The position numbers and the translations under genes are program-made. Positions 35,355 through 44,196 of a stretch of 64,000 nucleotides of DNA are shown piece after piece. Position 1 is the first letter of the stretch, and the number at the start of each line of letters is the position of its first letter. The stretch is taken from contig CALXWJ010000092.1 of assembly GCA_944392335.1 (NCBI GenBank), forward strand, positions 1 to 64,000. Direction: 5' to 3'. Origin of the DNA: an uncultured Clostridia bacterium (GTDB lineage: Bacteria > Bacillota > Clostridia > UBA1381). Below the pieces are notes generated by a model. It did no database searches. It saw nothing but the letters and a program-made list of their open reading frames with translations, and had not been told where the DNA came from.

Positions 35355-36269
35355 TTATTTTTTTCTTCTTAAATTATTCAAAACTTCTCCAAAATATTCC
35401 GGAATTTCCGTTTCAAATATCATTTGTTCTCCTGTAGCCGGATGGACAAAGCCCAAGGTTTTTGCATGAAGAAGCTGACCGTTGAGATTAAACCTTTCCT
35501 TTTTTATACCGTATGCTTTATCACCCACGATACTGTGCCCGATGGATGCCATATGTACCCGTATCTGATGTGTCCTTCCGGTTTCCAATATACATTCGCA
35601 TAATGTATATGCGTCAAATCCTTCCAATATGTTATAATGTGTTACGGCTTCTCTTCCTCCCAATGCAATTGTCATTTTTTTCCTGTCCTTGGGACTTCTT
35701 GCAATAGGCGCGTTTATTGTACCGTTTTCCTTTATTTTTCCGTTCACCAACGCCCAATATTTTCTTAAAGCTTTTTTTTCCTTTATTTGTTCGCTTAATT
35801 TAATATGTGCGGTATTGTTCTTTGCAACAACAAGCAAGCCGCTTGTATCCTTATCGATACGGTGTACTATACCGGGTCTTATAACCCCGTTTATGGCAGA
35901 CAAGCTGCTCCCGCAATGATAAAGAAGGGCATTTACCAATGTTCCGGTATAATTTCCCGGAGCGGGATGGACGACCATTCCCTGAGGCTTATTGACCACA
36001 AGCAGATCGTTATCTTCATACACTATATCAAGAGGTATGTTTTCCGGCACAAGCTCAGGCTCGATGGGATCGGGAAGCTCTATCTCAACAGTATCTCCCA
36101 TATCAAGCTTATAATTTTTGTTAACGGATTTTTTGTTTACAAGGATATTGCCTTCCTTTATAAGCTCTGCTGCAAATGAACGGGAAACATCTTCAACCTC
36201 GTCTGCTATATATTTATCAAGTCTTTCCCCGGCATTTTCCTTTTTTACCGTTAATATAATATTTTCCAT
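35355..36269 (-). CDS. RluD-family 23S rRNA pseudouridine synthase
   Basis: The 304-residue protein has an N-terminal S4 RNA-binding domain (about 12-75, 'AGERLDKYIADEVEDVSRSFAAELIKEGNILVN') and an RluA/RluD catalytic domain with the signature 'IVHRIDKDTSGLLVVAKN' at about 135, containing the catalytic Asp. 'ECILETGRTHQIRVHMASIGHSIVGDKAYG' at about 230 completes the fold. It isomerises uridines in 23S rRNA helix 69 or a related site. It follows lspA by 17 bp, the usual lspA-rluD order in Firmicutes, and belongs to the aroB-lspA-rluD run. The exact target uridines are not proven. Confidence 0.94.
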   Translation of the reverse strand: MENIILTVKKENAGERLDKYIADEVEDVSRSFAAELIKEGNILVNKKSVNKNYKLDMGDTVEIELPDPIEPELVPENIPLDIVYEDNDLLVVNKPQGMVVHPAPGNYTGTLVNALLYHCGSSLSAINGVIRPGIVHRIDKDTSGLLVVAKNNTAHIKLSEQIKEKKALRKYWALVNGKIKENGTINAPIARSPKDRKKMTIALGGREAVTHYNILEGFDAYTLCECILETGRTHQIRVHMASIGHSIVGDKAYGIKKERFNLNGQLLHAKTLGFVHPATGEQMIFETEIPEYFGEVLNNLRRKK

Positions 36270-36286
36270 ATAAAACGGATACCTTT

Positions 36287-36751
36287 CTATTCCTTTTTTG
36301 TCCTGTCAAAAAATATTTCATAAATAATTATCAAAACCGCTCCCACAGTTATAGCAATATCAGCTACGTTAAAAACAGGGAAATTAATAAACTGAACCTC
36401 TATAAAATCCACCACAAAGCCTCTTGCTATTCTGTCCAAAACATTGCCTGCGGCGCCTCCTACCATCAAAGATAAAGATAACAGCAATAATTTTGACGTC
36501 GGTTTTTTCTTTAATATATACCAGATCACCGCCGCACAGAATATGATAGATACGGCGCTCAATATGATTATACCGTATTCCCTTTGCGCCAAAATGCTGA
36601 ATGCCGCCCCTGTATTTTTAACATACACAAAATCCAATATTCCGGGAATTATTTTTATTGATTCTGTCAGCCCAATACTGCTGACGACCCAAGCCTTGGT
36701 TACCTGATCCAAAATAATAATCACTATTGATAAAAGCGACCATAACAGCAT
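36287..36751 (-). CDS. lspA: Lipoprotein signal peptidase (signal peptidase II)
   Basis: The 154-residue four-helix membrane aspartic protease removes signal peptides from diacylated prolipoproteins. Visible motifs: 'IIILDQVTKAWV', 'YVKNTGAAFSIL' (conserved NxGAAF), 'GGAAGNVLDRIARGFVVDFIEV' with the first catalytic Asp, and 'FPVFNVADIAITVGAVLI' with the second. I prefer the ATG at 36751, as AAGGATG lies about ten bases ahead. The ATG at 36766 overlaps that site. It sits between aroB and rluD as an operon. The solute-binding lipoprotein at 41616 is a likely substrate. Confidence 0.94.
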   Translation of the reverse strand: MLLWSLLSIVIIILDQVTKAWVVSSIGLTESIKIIPGILDFVYVKNTGAAFSILAQREYGIIILSAVSIIFCAAVIWYILKKKPTSKLLLLSLSLMVGGAAGNVLDRIARGFVVDFIEVQFINFPVFNVADIAITVGAVLIIIYEIFFDRTKKE

Positions 36752-36787
36752 ATAATTTATTCCCATCCTTACATTTTATTCTTTTTA

Positions 36788-37867
36788 TTATTTACTGATA
36801 AATTTCAACGCGTCGATTATTTCCTCTTTAGAAACATCGTCATATTTTTTTACTTCTCCGATTTTTGTAGGTAAAATAAAGTTTATTTTACCGCCCACCT
36901 TCTTTTTATCCATGTTGATCAGCTTTATGACCTCTTGTATATCGCCGATGTCTATCTTTGTGCCGAAAGAATACAGCGATAATATCTTCTCAATTTCATC
37001 AAGCTCCGATTCTTTGAATATCCCTCTTTTAAAAGCCAAATATGCCGCCGCCAGCATCCCTATGCCCACACATTCTCCGTGTGTTAATTTATATTTCAAA
37101 TAGCTTTCTACCGCATGACCGATAGTATGCCCAAAATTCAATTCCGCACGCACTCCCAATTCTTTTTCATCCATTTCAACAACCTTCGACTTTATCGCAC
37201 AATTGGTATATGCCATTTTTATCAAAACATCAGTATCAAGCGTTTTTATTTTTTCGTGGTTTTTCATAAGATATTCAAAAAATATTTTATCTCTTATGAT
37301 CCCATGCTTTATTACTTCACCCATACCGGAAATAAACTCAATATCCGGCAGGGAGCTTAGAGTTGATACATTGATATATACCGCTTTGGGCTGATGAAAC
37401 GCTCCAAGGATATTTTTCGCTCCTCCGAAATCTATGCCTGTTTTCCCTCCGACGCTGCTGTCAGACTGGCTCAAAAGAGTCGTCGGCACTTGAATAAAAT
37501 TTATACCTCTCATATAGATGCTTGCGGCAAAACCGGCCATATCGCCCGCTACGCCGCCACCCAAGGCGATAATTGAGCTTTTTCTGTCCATCTCATGCTC
37601 CATACAGCTCCTGCAAATATCAAGTATGGTGTTTATATTTTTATTTTCCTCTCCGGCTTTAAAAACACAAACACCTGCATCGTAGCCATGAGCTTTAAGC
37701 AGCTCTGATACCTCGTTTAAATATAACTTTTCCACGTTGCTGTCGGTCACTATCATGACTTTTCTCTTAACATCCGATTCTTTTAGTACATTACACAAAT
37801 TATCAAAATTTTTTTCAAAATAAATATAATAAGAATGTTCCTTTAAATCAACCAATAGTTTTTTCAT
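36788..37867 (-). CDS. aroB: 3-dehydroquinate synthase
   Basis: The 359-residue NAD- and zinc-dependent enzyme catalyses the second shikimate-pathway step. Features: 'DSNVEKLYLNEVSELLKAHGY', 'RKSSIIALGGGVAGDMAGFAASIYMRGI' (NAD-binding) at about 95, 'VPTTLLSQSDSSVGGKTGID' at about 127, 'GMGEVIKHGI' at about 182, and metal ligands in 'AELNFGHTIGHAVE' and 'LTHGECVGIGM' at about 245-265. It leads aroB-lspA-rluD with a 21-36 bp gap to lspA. No other shikimate genes are in the window. Confidence 0.96.
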   Translation of the reverse strand: MKKLLVDLKEHSYYIYFEKNFDNLCNVLKESDVKRKVMIVTDSNVEKLYLNEVSELLKAHGYDAGVCVFKAGEENKNINTILDICRSCMEHEMDRKSSIIALGGGVAGDMAGFAASIYMRGINFIQVPTTLLSQSDSSVGGKTGIDFGGAKNILGAFHQPKAVYINVSTLSSLPDIEFISGMGEVIKHGIIRDKIFFEYLMKNHEKIKTLDTDVLIKMAYTNCAIKSKVVEMDEKELGVRAELNFGHTIGHAVESYLKYKLTHGECVGIGMLAAAYLAFKRGIFKESELDEIEKILSLYSFGTKIDIGDIQEVIKLINMDKKKVGGKINFILPTKIGEVKKYDDVSKEEIIDALKFISK

Positions 37868-37925
37868 AACGGTTCTCTTTCCATTTATTTTATTTTTATG
37901 TGATAAAAATATTTTTTAAGTCTTT

Positions 37926-37957
37926 AAAGGGCTTGCAAAAAATGCAAACCCTTTTTG
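37926..37957. terminator. Hairpin between pflA-like gene end and aroB
   Basis: AAAGGGCTTGCA (37926-37937) pairs with TGCAAACCCTTT (37943-37954). It lies 20 bp past the activase stop on the minus strand. The U-tract is clearer on the plus strand, so its minus-strand efficiency is uncertain. Confidence 0.6.
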
Positions 37958-37976
37958 TATTTTCCGAAATACAGCT

Positions 37977-38765
37977 TTAACCGCCTATCTGACATCCGTC
38001 TCCAAATATTTTATATGCGGTTTCAAACAACTCCTGCATATATTCGTTCGTCATAGGTTCAATACCCTTTAATAAATATTCTCTTCCGAGCCCCTCATAC
38101 TTATCTTCGCCCATTCTGTGATACGGCAAAAGATGGAAATGCTCTACACCCAGTGACCTTGCAAAACGAGCAATTTCCGCGATCTCTTCCTTTGTATTGT
38201 TAAACCCCGGAATAACAGGGACTCTTATTGTAAGATTTGAACCCCACCCTTTTATTCTTTTTGCATTTTCCAACACAAGCTTATTTGACTGACCGCAAAA
38301 CTCCTTATGCTTTTCATCGTTCATGTGCTTTATGTCCATTAAAACATAATCAAGATTCTCCAGGTATTTTTCAACAGTTTCAAAAGGAGCAAAACCCGTG
38401 GTCTCAATCGCCGTATTAATACTGTGATCATGTGCCGCACGAAGCAATGCCGTCGCGAACTCCGGCTGCAGCAAAGACTCTCCGCCCGACAAGGTCATTC
38501 CGCCGCCCGATCTTTTATAATAGGGCATATCCTTTAGAACCTCTTTTATGACCTCTTTTACAGTCACATCTCTTCCAATGACCTTATCTTTACCGCCAAA
38601 TTGCATATGTTCAATTTTAAAGCTTTGTGATTCGGGATTACAGCACCATCTGCATCTGAATCTGCAGCCCTTTAAAAAGACTATCGTTCTTATACCCGGG
38701 CCGTCATGTATTGAATATTTTTGTATATCAAATATACGTCCTTGTGTATTTAAATATTCCCGCAT
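37977..38765 (-). CDS. Glycyl-radical enzyme activating enzyme (radical SAM)
   Basis: The 262-residue radical-SAM protein installs the glycyl radical on the enzyme encoded 28 bp upstream in the same operon. The start 'GRIFDIQKYSIHDGPGIRTIVFLKGC' and the cluster motif CRFRCRWC at about residue 34 are diagnostic. 'GGGMTLSGGESLLQPEF' at about 88 is the SAM-binding GGE motif. It is short: the roughly 50-residue ferredoxin-like insert with extra cysteines seen in most dehydratase activases is absent, as in pyruvate formate-lyase activase. AAAGGA precedes the ATG. This is unexpected next to a GCVEP-type dehydratase. Confidence 0.92.
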   Translation of the reverse strand: MREYLNTQGRIFDIQKYSIHDGPGIRTIVFLKGCRFRCRWCCNPESQSFKIEHMQFGGKDKVIGRDVTVKEVIKEVLKDMPYYKRSGGGMTLSGGESLLQPEFATALLRAAHDHSINTAIETTGFAPFETVEKYLENLDYVLMDIKHMNDEKHKEFCGQSNKLVLENAKRIKGWGSNLTIRVPVIPGFNNTKEEIAEIARFARSLGVEHFHLLPYHRMGEDKYEGLGREYLLKGIEPMTNEYMQELFETAYKIFGDGCQIGG

Positions 38766-38793
38766 AGTTCAAATTTTCCTTTCAAAGGCATCC

Positions 38794-41325
38794 TTATCTG
38801 TTAAATGCCTGCTCCGTACGATTGATAATGTCATCCTGCAATGATTTTGACAGCGTGGTAAACAGTGCACTGTAGCCGGCAACCCTGACAACAAGACTTT
38901 TATAGTTTTCAGGATGCTTCTGAGCGTCCAGCAAGGTTTCACGGCTTACGACATTAAATTGCATGTGCATACCCTTTTGATCAAAAAACGCCCTGATATA
39001 TGCAGCAAAATTTGCTAATCCCGATTTTCCGCTCAATGCCGACGGATGGAATTTTTGATTATAAAGCGTACCGTTTGATGCGGTCTCATGATCCAGCTTT
39101 GCAACGGAATTCGCAGCGGAGGTAGGTCCGCATACGTCGCTTCCCGAACATGGCCCCACACCATCCGCAACAGGCGTATTTGCCAAACGGCCGTCAGGAG
39201 TAGCGCCCGTTTGTTCACCCAAAGGCACATTGGCGGATACAGGATATAATCCCGCCTGGAATATACCGCCTCTCGGATTTTTGTATTTTTCCAATTCCTT
39301 TGTATATATATTACCTACGTCTCTTGCAAAGTAATCTACTTCAGGTATATCGTTTCCGTACTTCGGCAGCGAATGGATTTTATCAAGCAATGCATTATAC
39401 TTCTTTTTTTCCTCTTCGGTCGCAATACCGTCTATGAACATTTTAAATATTTCTTCTATTTGTGCCTCTGTAACGGTTTTACCCTTGGAAACCAACTCTT
39501 TGACAACTTTTTGTGTAGCCTTATTGGCTTCCTTGGCTGTCATACCGTGACCGAAGTTTTCATCCAATGCTTTCTTATATTCTGCCAAAGTCAATACTTT
39601 ATCTTCAAATACGAGTTTTTTAACAGCCAGCAAAGCGTCTGTCATATTCGCGATACCAAAACCCTGCGGTCCGGTAAAATTATACACCGCTCCGCCCTCT
39701 TGGATAGTTTTTCCTCTTTTGATACAATCCTCAATCATAGAAGACTGGAACGGCAGCGGGCATCTTTCTCTATGAGCATAATCGATCGCATTGTCAGCAT
39801 TGACAAGCAGCCCTATATTATACTTCATTTGCTTTTTATACGCTTCATAGAAATCATCAAAGGTTTTCATATCCTCAATATTTCCTGTTTGGATACTTAT
39901 AAGCTCTCCTTTATCGTATCCATTTGAAAATACAAGCTCCAAAGGCCTGCACATATTGAAGAATGCGGCGTCATGCCATCCGTCTGTTTTCCCCGGGACC
40001 TGCGGCTCAACACAGCCTATAATATTATATCCTCTTGCTTCTTCAAGCTTTATACCCCTGTTCATCAAAGCGGGAATAATGACCTCATCGTTATAATAAG
40101 CAGGCAGACCCACTCCTGTTCTTGTAAGCTCCGCACATCTTAACATAAATTCTGTAGGAGTTCCGTTCCATATCCTCACTGAAAACGACGGAGCAGGAAG
40201 CTGTGTATGCATTGATGCTCTGATACACATATATGACATATCATTTGTAGCGTCGGTCCCATATTCTGTCTGTCCGCCGGCACATAAATTCTGAAATAAG
40301 CTGTAGCCCGCAAAGCCTTCGGCAGACGCGGCGTCTCTTGCCTTGTTCAGATCATTCAGCTTGACCCATATACAGTCGACAAGCTCCTGAGCAAATTCTT
40401 TCGTTATTATGCCTTTATCTATATCTGCCTTATAATAAGGATACATATACTGATCAAAACGTCCGGGGGAGATTGAATGGCCGCTTGATTCCATCTGTAA
40501 AAGCATTTGTATAAACCAGAACGACTGACAAGCCTGCATAAAGTTTTCGGCCGGATTTTCCGGAACATTAGCACAGTTTTGGGCAATGACAAAAAGCTCC
40601 TCGCGTCTTTTCGGATCCTTTTCCTTTTTACCCATTTCCATAGCTAACTGCGCGTATCTTCTCGCATATGTAATCGCCGCGTTTGCAGAGATAATAACGG
40701 CTTTTAAAAATTCACTCTTTTTAGGGTAATCAGGATCGTAAACATTGCAGCTGTCAAGTTCAGCCCGCGCTTCTTCTATCAATCCCTTATAGCCTATCTT
40801 TAAAATTTTACCGTAATTTACCGTAAAATGACCTATACCGTTATAAAAATAGTTACCCGGAGTAAAAATATTATGTTCTATCGCCTTCAAGGTCTCCGGC
40901 GCCATATAAGCGGTCGCGAGCTCGCTTGTGGTCTTTCCCTTCCAATAAGGATATATATTGCGCAGTATTTTTTTGTTTTCTTCCGAAATGTAAAACGGAT
41001 CGGCTGTTCTTGTTGCGATGGTATCGAGCTCTCCCTCAAGCCATTCATATGAATACTCGGGGAAAACCTGACAGCTTCTCGGCGCTTTTGTCGCGCTTCC
41101 TACTATTAATTCATTATCTCTTATAGTAATTGGTATATTTTCCAATATGTGCTCAAAAGCCAGCGCTCTTCTTCTTACAATAGGCTGTCCTTCCGTTTGC
41201 TTGTAGCTTTCTGTAAGCAGCACCGCCCTGTCCGTTTCTATTTCGGGCATCTTTTCAAAAAGTGCGGATATAAGTTTTCCTATCCTGGGGCTCATTAGAA
41301 TATCAGGTGTTTGAAATTCTGCCAT
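38794..41325 (-). CDS. Glycyl radical enzyme, B12-independent glycerol/propanediol dehydratase-like
   Basis: The 843-residue enzyme has the PFL2 fold. The thiyl-radical Cys lies in 'GCVEPQ' (about residue 450), with the catalytic Glu two residues on and an Asp twelve residues past the Glu in 'GWHDAAFF'. This is the glycerol/1,2-diol dehydratase pattern, not the double Cys of pyruvate formate-lyase. Further dehydratase-like residues are His in 'GIGHFTVNY' and 'SSGHSISPGRFDQY'. The C-terminal radical Gly is in 'RVAGYSALF'. It likely removes water from a diol or hydroxy compound. The ATG at 41325 is chosen. It is in an operon with its activase. No alcohol dehydrogenase or microcompartment genes are nearby, so substrate is open (hydroxyproline-type also possible). 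Confidence 0.88.
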   Translation of the reverse strand: MAEFQTPDILMSPRIGKLISALFEKMPEIETDRAVLLTESYKQTEGQPIVRRRALAFEHILENIPITIRDNELIVGSATKAPRSCQVFPEYSYEWLEGELDTIATRTADPFYISEENKKILRNIYPYWKGKTTSELATAYMAPETLKAIEHNIFTPGNYFYNGIGHFTVNYGKILKIGYKGLIEEARAELDSCNVYDPDYPKKSEFLKAVIISANAAITYARRYAQLAMEMGKKEKDPKRREELFVIAQNCANVPENPAENFMQACQSFWFIQMLLQMESSGHSISPGRFDQYMYPYYKADIDKGIITKEFAQELVDCIWVKLNDLNKARDAASAEGFAGYSLFQNLCAGGQTEYGTDATNDMSYMCIRASMHTQLPAPSFSVRIWNGTPTEFMLRCAELTRTGVGLPAYYNDEVIIPALMNRGIKLEEARGYNIIGCVEPQVPGKTDGWHDAAFFNMCRPLELVFSNGYDKGELISIQTGNIEDMKTFDDFYEAYKKQMKYNIGLLVNADNAIDYAHRERCPLPFQSSMIEDCIKRGKTIQEGGAVYNFTGPQGFGIANMTDALLAVKKLVFEDKVLTLAEYKKALDENFGHGMTAKEANKATQKVVKELVSKGKTVTEAQIEEIFKMFIDGIATEEEKKKYNALLDKIHSLPKYGNDIPEVDYFARDVGNIYTKELEKYKNPRGGIFQAGLYPVSANVPLGEQTGATPDGRLANTPVADGVGPCSGSDVCGPTSAANSVAKLDHETASNGTLYNQKFHPSALSGKSGLANFAAYIRAFFDQKGMHMQFNVVSRETLLDAQKHPENYKSLVVRVAGYSALFTTLSKSLQDDIINRTEQAFNR

Positions 41326-41380
41326 AATTCTACATCTCTCTTTCTTTTGAATAAATAAAAATAATCTTATCCAAGCATTC

Positions 41381-41468
41381 AATAAGGGCTTGTCACGTCT
41401 TGGGCAAGGACAAAAGCACTGCACAGCAGCACTTCAATCGGTGGGAGATCACACTCTCACACCGGAGT
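41381..41468 (+). repeat. Dispersed repeat, copy 8, 3'-truncated
   Basis: Left end TTC|AATAAGGGCTTG is intact, hairpin A is degraded, and the third stem remains as CGGTG/CACCG. The GC-rich hairpin D and the CAGTTAT end are missing. It lies in the 5' leader region of the glycyl radical enzyme gene (minus strand). Confidence 0.78.
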
Positions 41469-41556
41469 AATTTTACCAATTTCCATATGTTTTTATTATA
41501 TCATAAAAAAATATATATTTCAATAGAAAATACAAGTATTTTATAATATTTTTTCA

Positions 41557-41588
41557 CGAAAAAATACTGCGTCCTAAGACGCAGTATT
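41557..41588 (-). terminator. Terminator of the solute-binding protein gene
   Basis: AATACTGCGTC (41563-41573) pairs with GACGCAGTATT (41578-41588), followed on the minus strand by TTTTTT. It lies 27 bp past the stop. Confidence 0.9.
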
Positions 41589-41615
41589 CAAAATTATTCA
41601 TATCAAACGGCCGGC

Positions 41616-43097
41616 TTATTTGCTTGCCAAAAATTCATTATATTGTCTTTGCAATTCTTCAAGCACTTTTTGCTGTCCGGCTTGTTCCATTTTTTGCATA
41701 TATTCGTCATAGTATGTTTCACGCGGCGCGGTACCATACTCGATTCTTGCCTTATATTCGGCAGAGACATTTGTGATATTTGCCAATTCATTTGTAATAG
41801 CATCGGTATCAGGTACGAAGCCTAAAGCAGGAGATTTTCTTGCTTCATCATTCATTTTTTCTGTTTCTTCCCAAACATTATCAGGCTGACCCTGCATTAT
41901 ATAGCCTTTAAACTGGTTACCGTATCTCCATGCGTTTTGTCCCACACCATTATATCCGCTGTTCGGGATCTCTGCGACCTTGCCTTCTTCATCCATTGTA
42001 AAATGAACGTCTTGTATTCCCCAGCAAATAAGATTATATAATTCTGTATTTGTGTTCATCAGCTTGATCAATTCAACAGCCTCTTTAGGGTGTTTTGAAT
42101 TTGCCCCTACCGATACCATTGTCAATAACGGGGTGGTTCTTCCCACATAAGGCTCTGCAAGGAACGCGTATACCGGCTCATAACCGTAGTCTTTAATATA
42201 ATATACATCCTGACCGGGCTTCCATGTTGTTGTTGAAAGACCTATCTGTTTATATTCTTCTGTTGTTGTAGCGGTTGATTTACTTGCTATATCAGATCTG
42301 ATGCATCCGTCTTGATACCATTGGGCAACCATATCAACGCCAAGCTTCCATTCATCTGTCTGATTTAGAGCAACAAGTTCATTCGATGATCCGTCTTTTC
42401 TTAAGTAAATACCTCCTGCAATTTCTTCATAAATAGCCTGTGTTGAAAAGATTCCAGGCTGAACAGCATATAAATCAGGACGTTTTTCATGAATTGTTCT
42501 GACTGCTTTATCGATCTCATTCATCATTTTTTCAACATCTTCATAGGTTTTTGCATTCAATGCATACTCATGAATTTTTGATAAATCAACACCACATTCT
42601 TCAGCAATTGGCTTTCCCATTTGTAAGCATGATGGATTTGAAACAACCTGAATATTAGGAATACCATATATCCTTCCGTCAACCATTGCGGCTTCAAGAT
42701 AGAAATCCTCAATTACCTCACTCATGTTTACTTCTTCAACCAGCTCGGTAATATCATAAAGACCGCCGAGACTTACAGCTGTTTGGTATGGATTGATATA
42801 ACCCGTAAAGGCAAGATCATATTCTTCTTCTGCTGCCATTTTTAACTTCATTTTTTCAGTAAATGATGCTGTATCTATGTACTGGATATCAAGCTTCATA
42901 CCTATTTCGGGCTCAATGATCTCATTTGCCCTTTCCAAGACTGTCGCATTGTCGGCAGGCGTATCACCTATACAATACCATAACAACGTACCGCCGTTTG
43001 CACTCTCGTCTTCACCACATCCTGCCAGGCAGGATACCGCGCCTGCCGCTATGATCAGACACATTAACATCGAAATCTTTTTTTTCATTTTTTTCAA
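41616..43097 (-). CDS. Extracellular solute-binding lipoprotein of an ABC transporter (sugar-type)
   Basis: The 493-residue lipoprotein has a lipobox ending 'CLAGC' at about residue 27, giving a lipid-anchored Cys outside the membrane. The body fits the family 1 solute-binding fold with an N-terminal lobe ('LLWYCIGDTPADNATVLERANEIIEPEIGMKLDIQYID') and a C-terminal DUF3502-like tail (about 350-493, 'LAEPYVGRTTPLLTMVSVGANSKHPKEAVELIKLMNTN'). It would deliver an oligosaccharide to an ABC importer, but no permease or ATPase gene is next to it, so it is an orphan. A clear promoter precedes and a terminator follows, so it is monocistronic. Confidence 0.9.
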   Translation of the reverse strand: MKKMKKKISMLMCLIIAAGAVSCLAGCGEDESANGGTLLWYCIGDTPADNATVLERANEIIEPEIGMKLDIQYIDTASFTEKMKLKMAAEEEYDLAFTGYINPYQTAVSLGGLYDITELVEEVNMSEVIEDFYLEAAMVDGRIYGIPNIQVVSNPSCLQMGKPIAEECGVDLSKIHEYALNAKTYEDVEKMMNEIDKAVRTIHEKRPDLYAVQPGIFSTQAIYEEIAGGIYLRKDGSSNELVALNQTDEWKLGVDMVAQWYQDGCIRSDIASKSTATTTEEYKQIGLSTTTWKPGQDVYYIKDYGYEPVYAFLAEPYVGRTTPLLTMVSVGANSKHPKEAVELIKLMNTNTELYNLICWGIQDVHFTMDEEGKVAEIPNSGYNGVGQNAWRYGNQFKGYIMQGQPDNVWEETEKMNDEARKSPALGFVPDTDAITNELANITNVSAEYKARIEYGTAPRETYYDEYMQKMEQAGQQKVLEELQRQYNEFLASK

Positions 43098-43124
43098 TCC
43101 TTTCTCTAATAAGATTATATGTAC

Positions 43125-43153
43125 ATTATATCACTGTTTGGTCAATATTACAA
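43125..43153 (-). promoter_or_regulatory. Promoter of the solute-binding protein gene
   Basis: On the minus strand TTGTAA (43148-43153), a 17-bp spacer, TATAAT (43125-43130), 27 bp before the start codon. Confidence 0.6.
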
Positions 43154-43246
43154 GATATTTTTAAAATTTTTTTTAATTTTTGTGGATTTTTATTTTCAGG
43201 CTGAAATCATACGCTGAATTTCATTGATATTAACATTTATAAATGG

Positions 43247-44074
43247 TTAAACAGTTTCTCTCGCGTCTATATATACCACATTATTTTTATCATCTGTTAT
43301 CTCCCATACCGGTGTTAAAAGAAGACTTTCATGAAAATCATCCGTTTCAAAAGTAGAATATCCGAGCCTTATATTTAAAATTTTATCCGGAAGCTCTTCA
43401 CCGTTTTTTGAATTCAAATATTCGATCAGCATTCCCGGAATATCTTTAATACTGCTTTTGTTGTTATCCTTGCCTTTTTGATTGTACCAATTGCCGTATA
43501 CAGCATAAATACCGTCCGATTTCATCCGGACATTCACCTTTGCCCCGAAAATCTCAAAATCTCCGATGTATTCGTAAAACGTCACATCATATCCTTCCGG
43601 GGTATCCGTAACCGAAGCATTTGAGTCCTTCATATCCATTCCCAGGTCCTCCAAATAATCTCTTGCACATTTCTGAGCATTGCTTCTGTTTATCTCGGTT
43701 TTGATAAGAGGCAGATCATATGTTCTTATTTCAAATCCGTCCCCTTCAAAATTAACATAGGCGGCATCCGTTTCAAAACGGTTTTCTTCCGCTGAATATG
43801 CATCCTCCCCAAGGGCCTCTTTGGCAAAGCTTTCATAATCTTTTATTACATTGGAAACATAAATATACCGCATTTCATTTGTATAATTGTTTTCGGTCAG
43901 CAATTTCTCATCTATATCAACATTTTTATTTTTAAGTAATTCAACAACCTGCTCGGCAACCTGTGTCCTTAAGCCTTCTGTTCTGAAATTACTGTATATC
44001 AAATATATAAGCAAGGCAATATTTATTATGACAAAATATACAATAAGTATTGTTTTAGCTTTATGCCAGTCCAT
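43247..44074 (-). CDS. yycI: YycI-like regulator of the WalK sensor kinase
   Basis: The 275-residue protein opens with 'MDWHKAKTILIVYFVIINIALLIYLIY', the family's typical short cytoplasmic start and single membrane helix, followed by an extracytoplasmic domain of beta-strand and helix repeats (about 35-275, YycI/YycH PF09648-like). In Bacillus, YycI binds YycH and restrains WalK at the membrane. It is the last gene of walR-walK-yycH-yycI here. Copy 9 of the repeat lies in the 122-bp gap before it. AAAGGATG precedes the ATG. No terminator is obvious downstream. No walJ (yycJ) follows, unlike Bacillus. Confidence 0.85.
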   Translation of the reverse strand: MDWHKAKTILIVYFVIINIALLIYLIYSNFRTEGLRTQVAEQVVELLKNKNVDIDEKLLTENNYTNEMRYIYVSNVIKDYESFAKEALGEDAYSAEENRFETDAAYVNFEGDGFEIRTYDLPLIKTEINRSNAQKCARDYLEDLGMDMKDSNASVTDTPEGYDVTFYEYIGDFEIFGAKVNVRMKSDGIYAVYGNWYNQKGKDNNKSSIKDIPGMLIEYLNSKNGEELPDKILNIRLGYSTFETDDFHESLLLTPVWEITDDKNNVVYIDARETV

Positions 44075-44100
44075 GAAAACATCCTTTCCGCGAAAATTTC

Positions 44101-44143
44101 AATAAGGGCTTGTCCTGCTATTCAACGAAGACAAAACATCGCT
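44101..44143 (+). repeat. Dispersed repeat, copy 9, left-end fragment
   Basis: TTC|AATAAGGGCTTGTCCTG with the degraded first hairpin only. It sits between yycH and yycI. Confidence 0.65.
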
Positions 44144-44196
44144 AACATATTTTATTTATCTTTTTTAAGAGAAAATACACACACAATATCCGCGCT

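Noticed and set aside
38794-41325. Pyruvate formate-lyase (pflB)
   Set aside because: The active-site loop reads GCVEP with one Cys and a Glu, not the adjacent double Cys of formate acetyltransferase.
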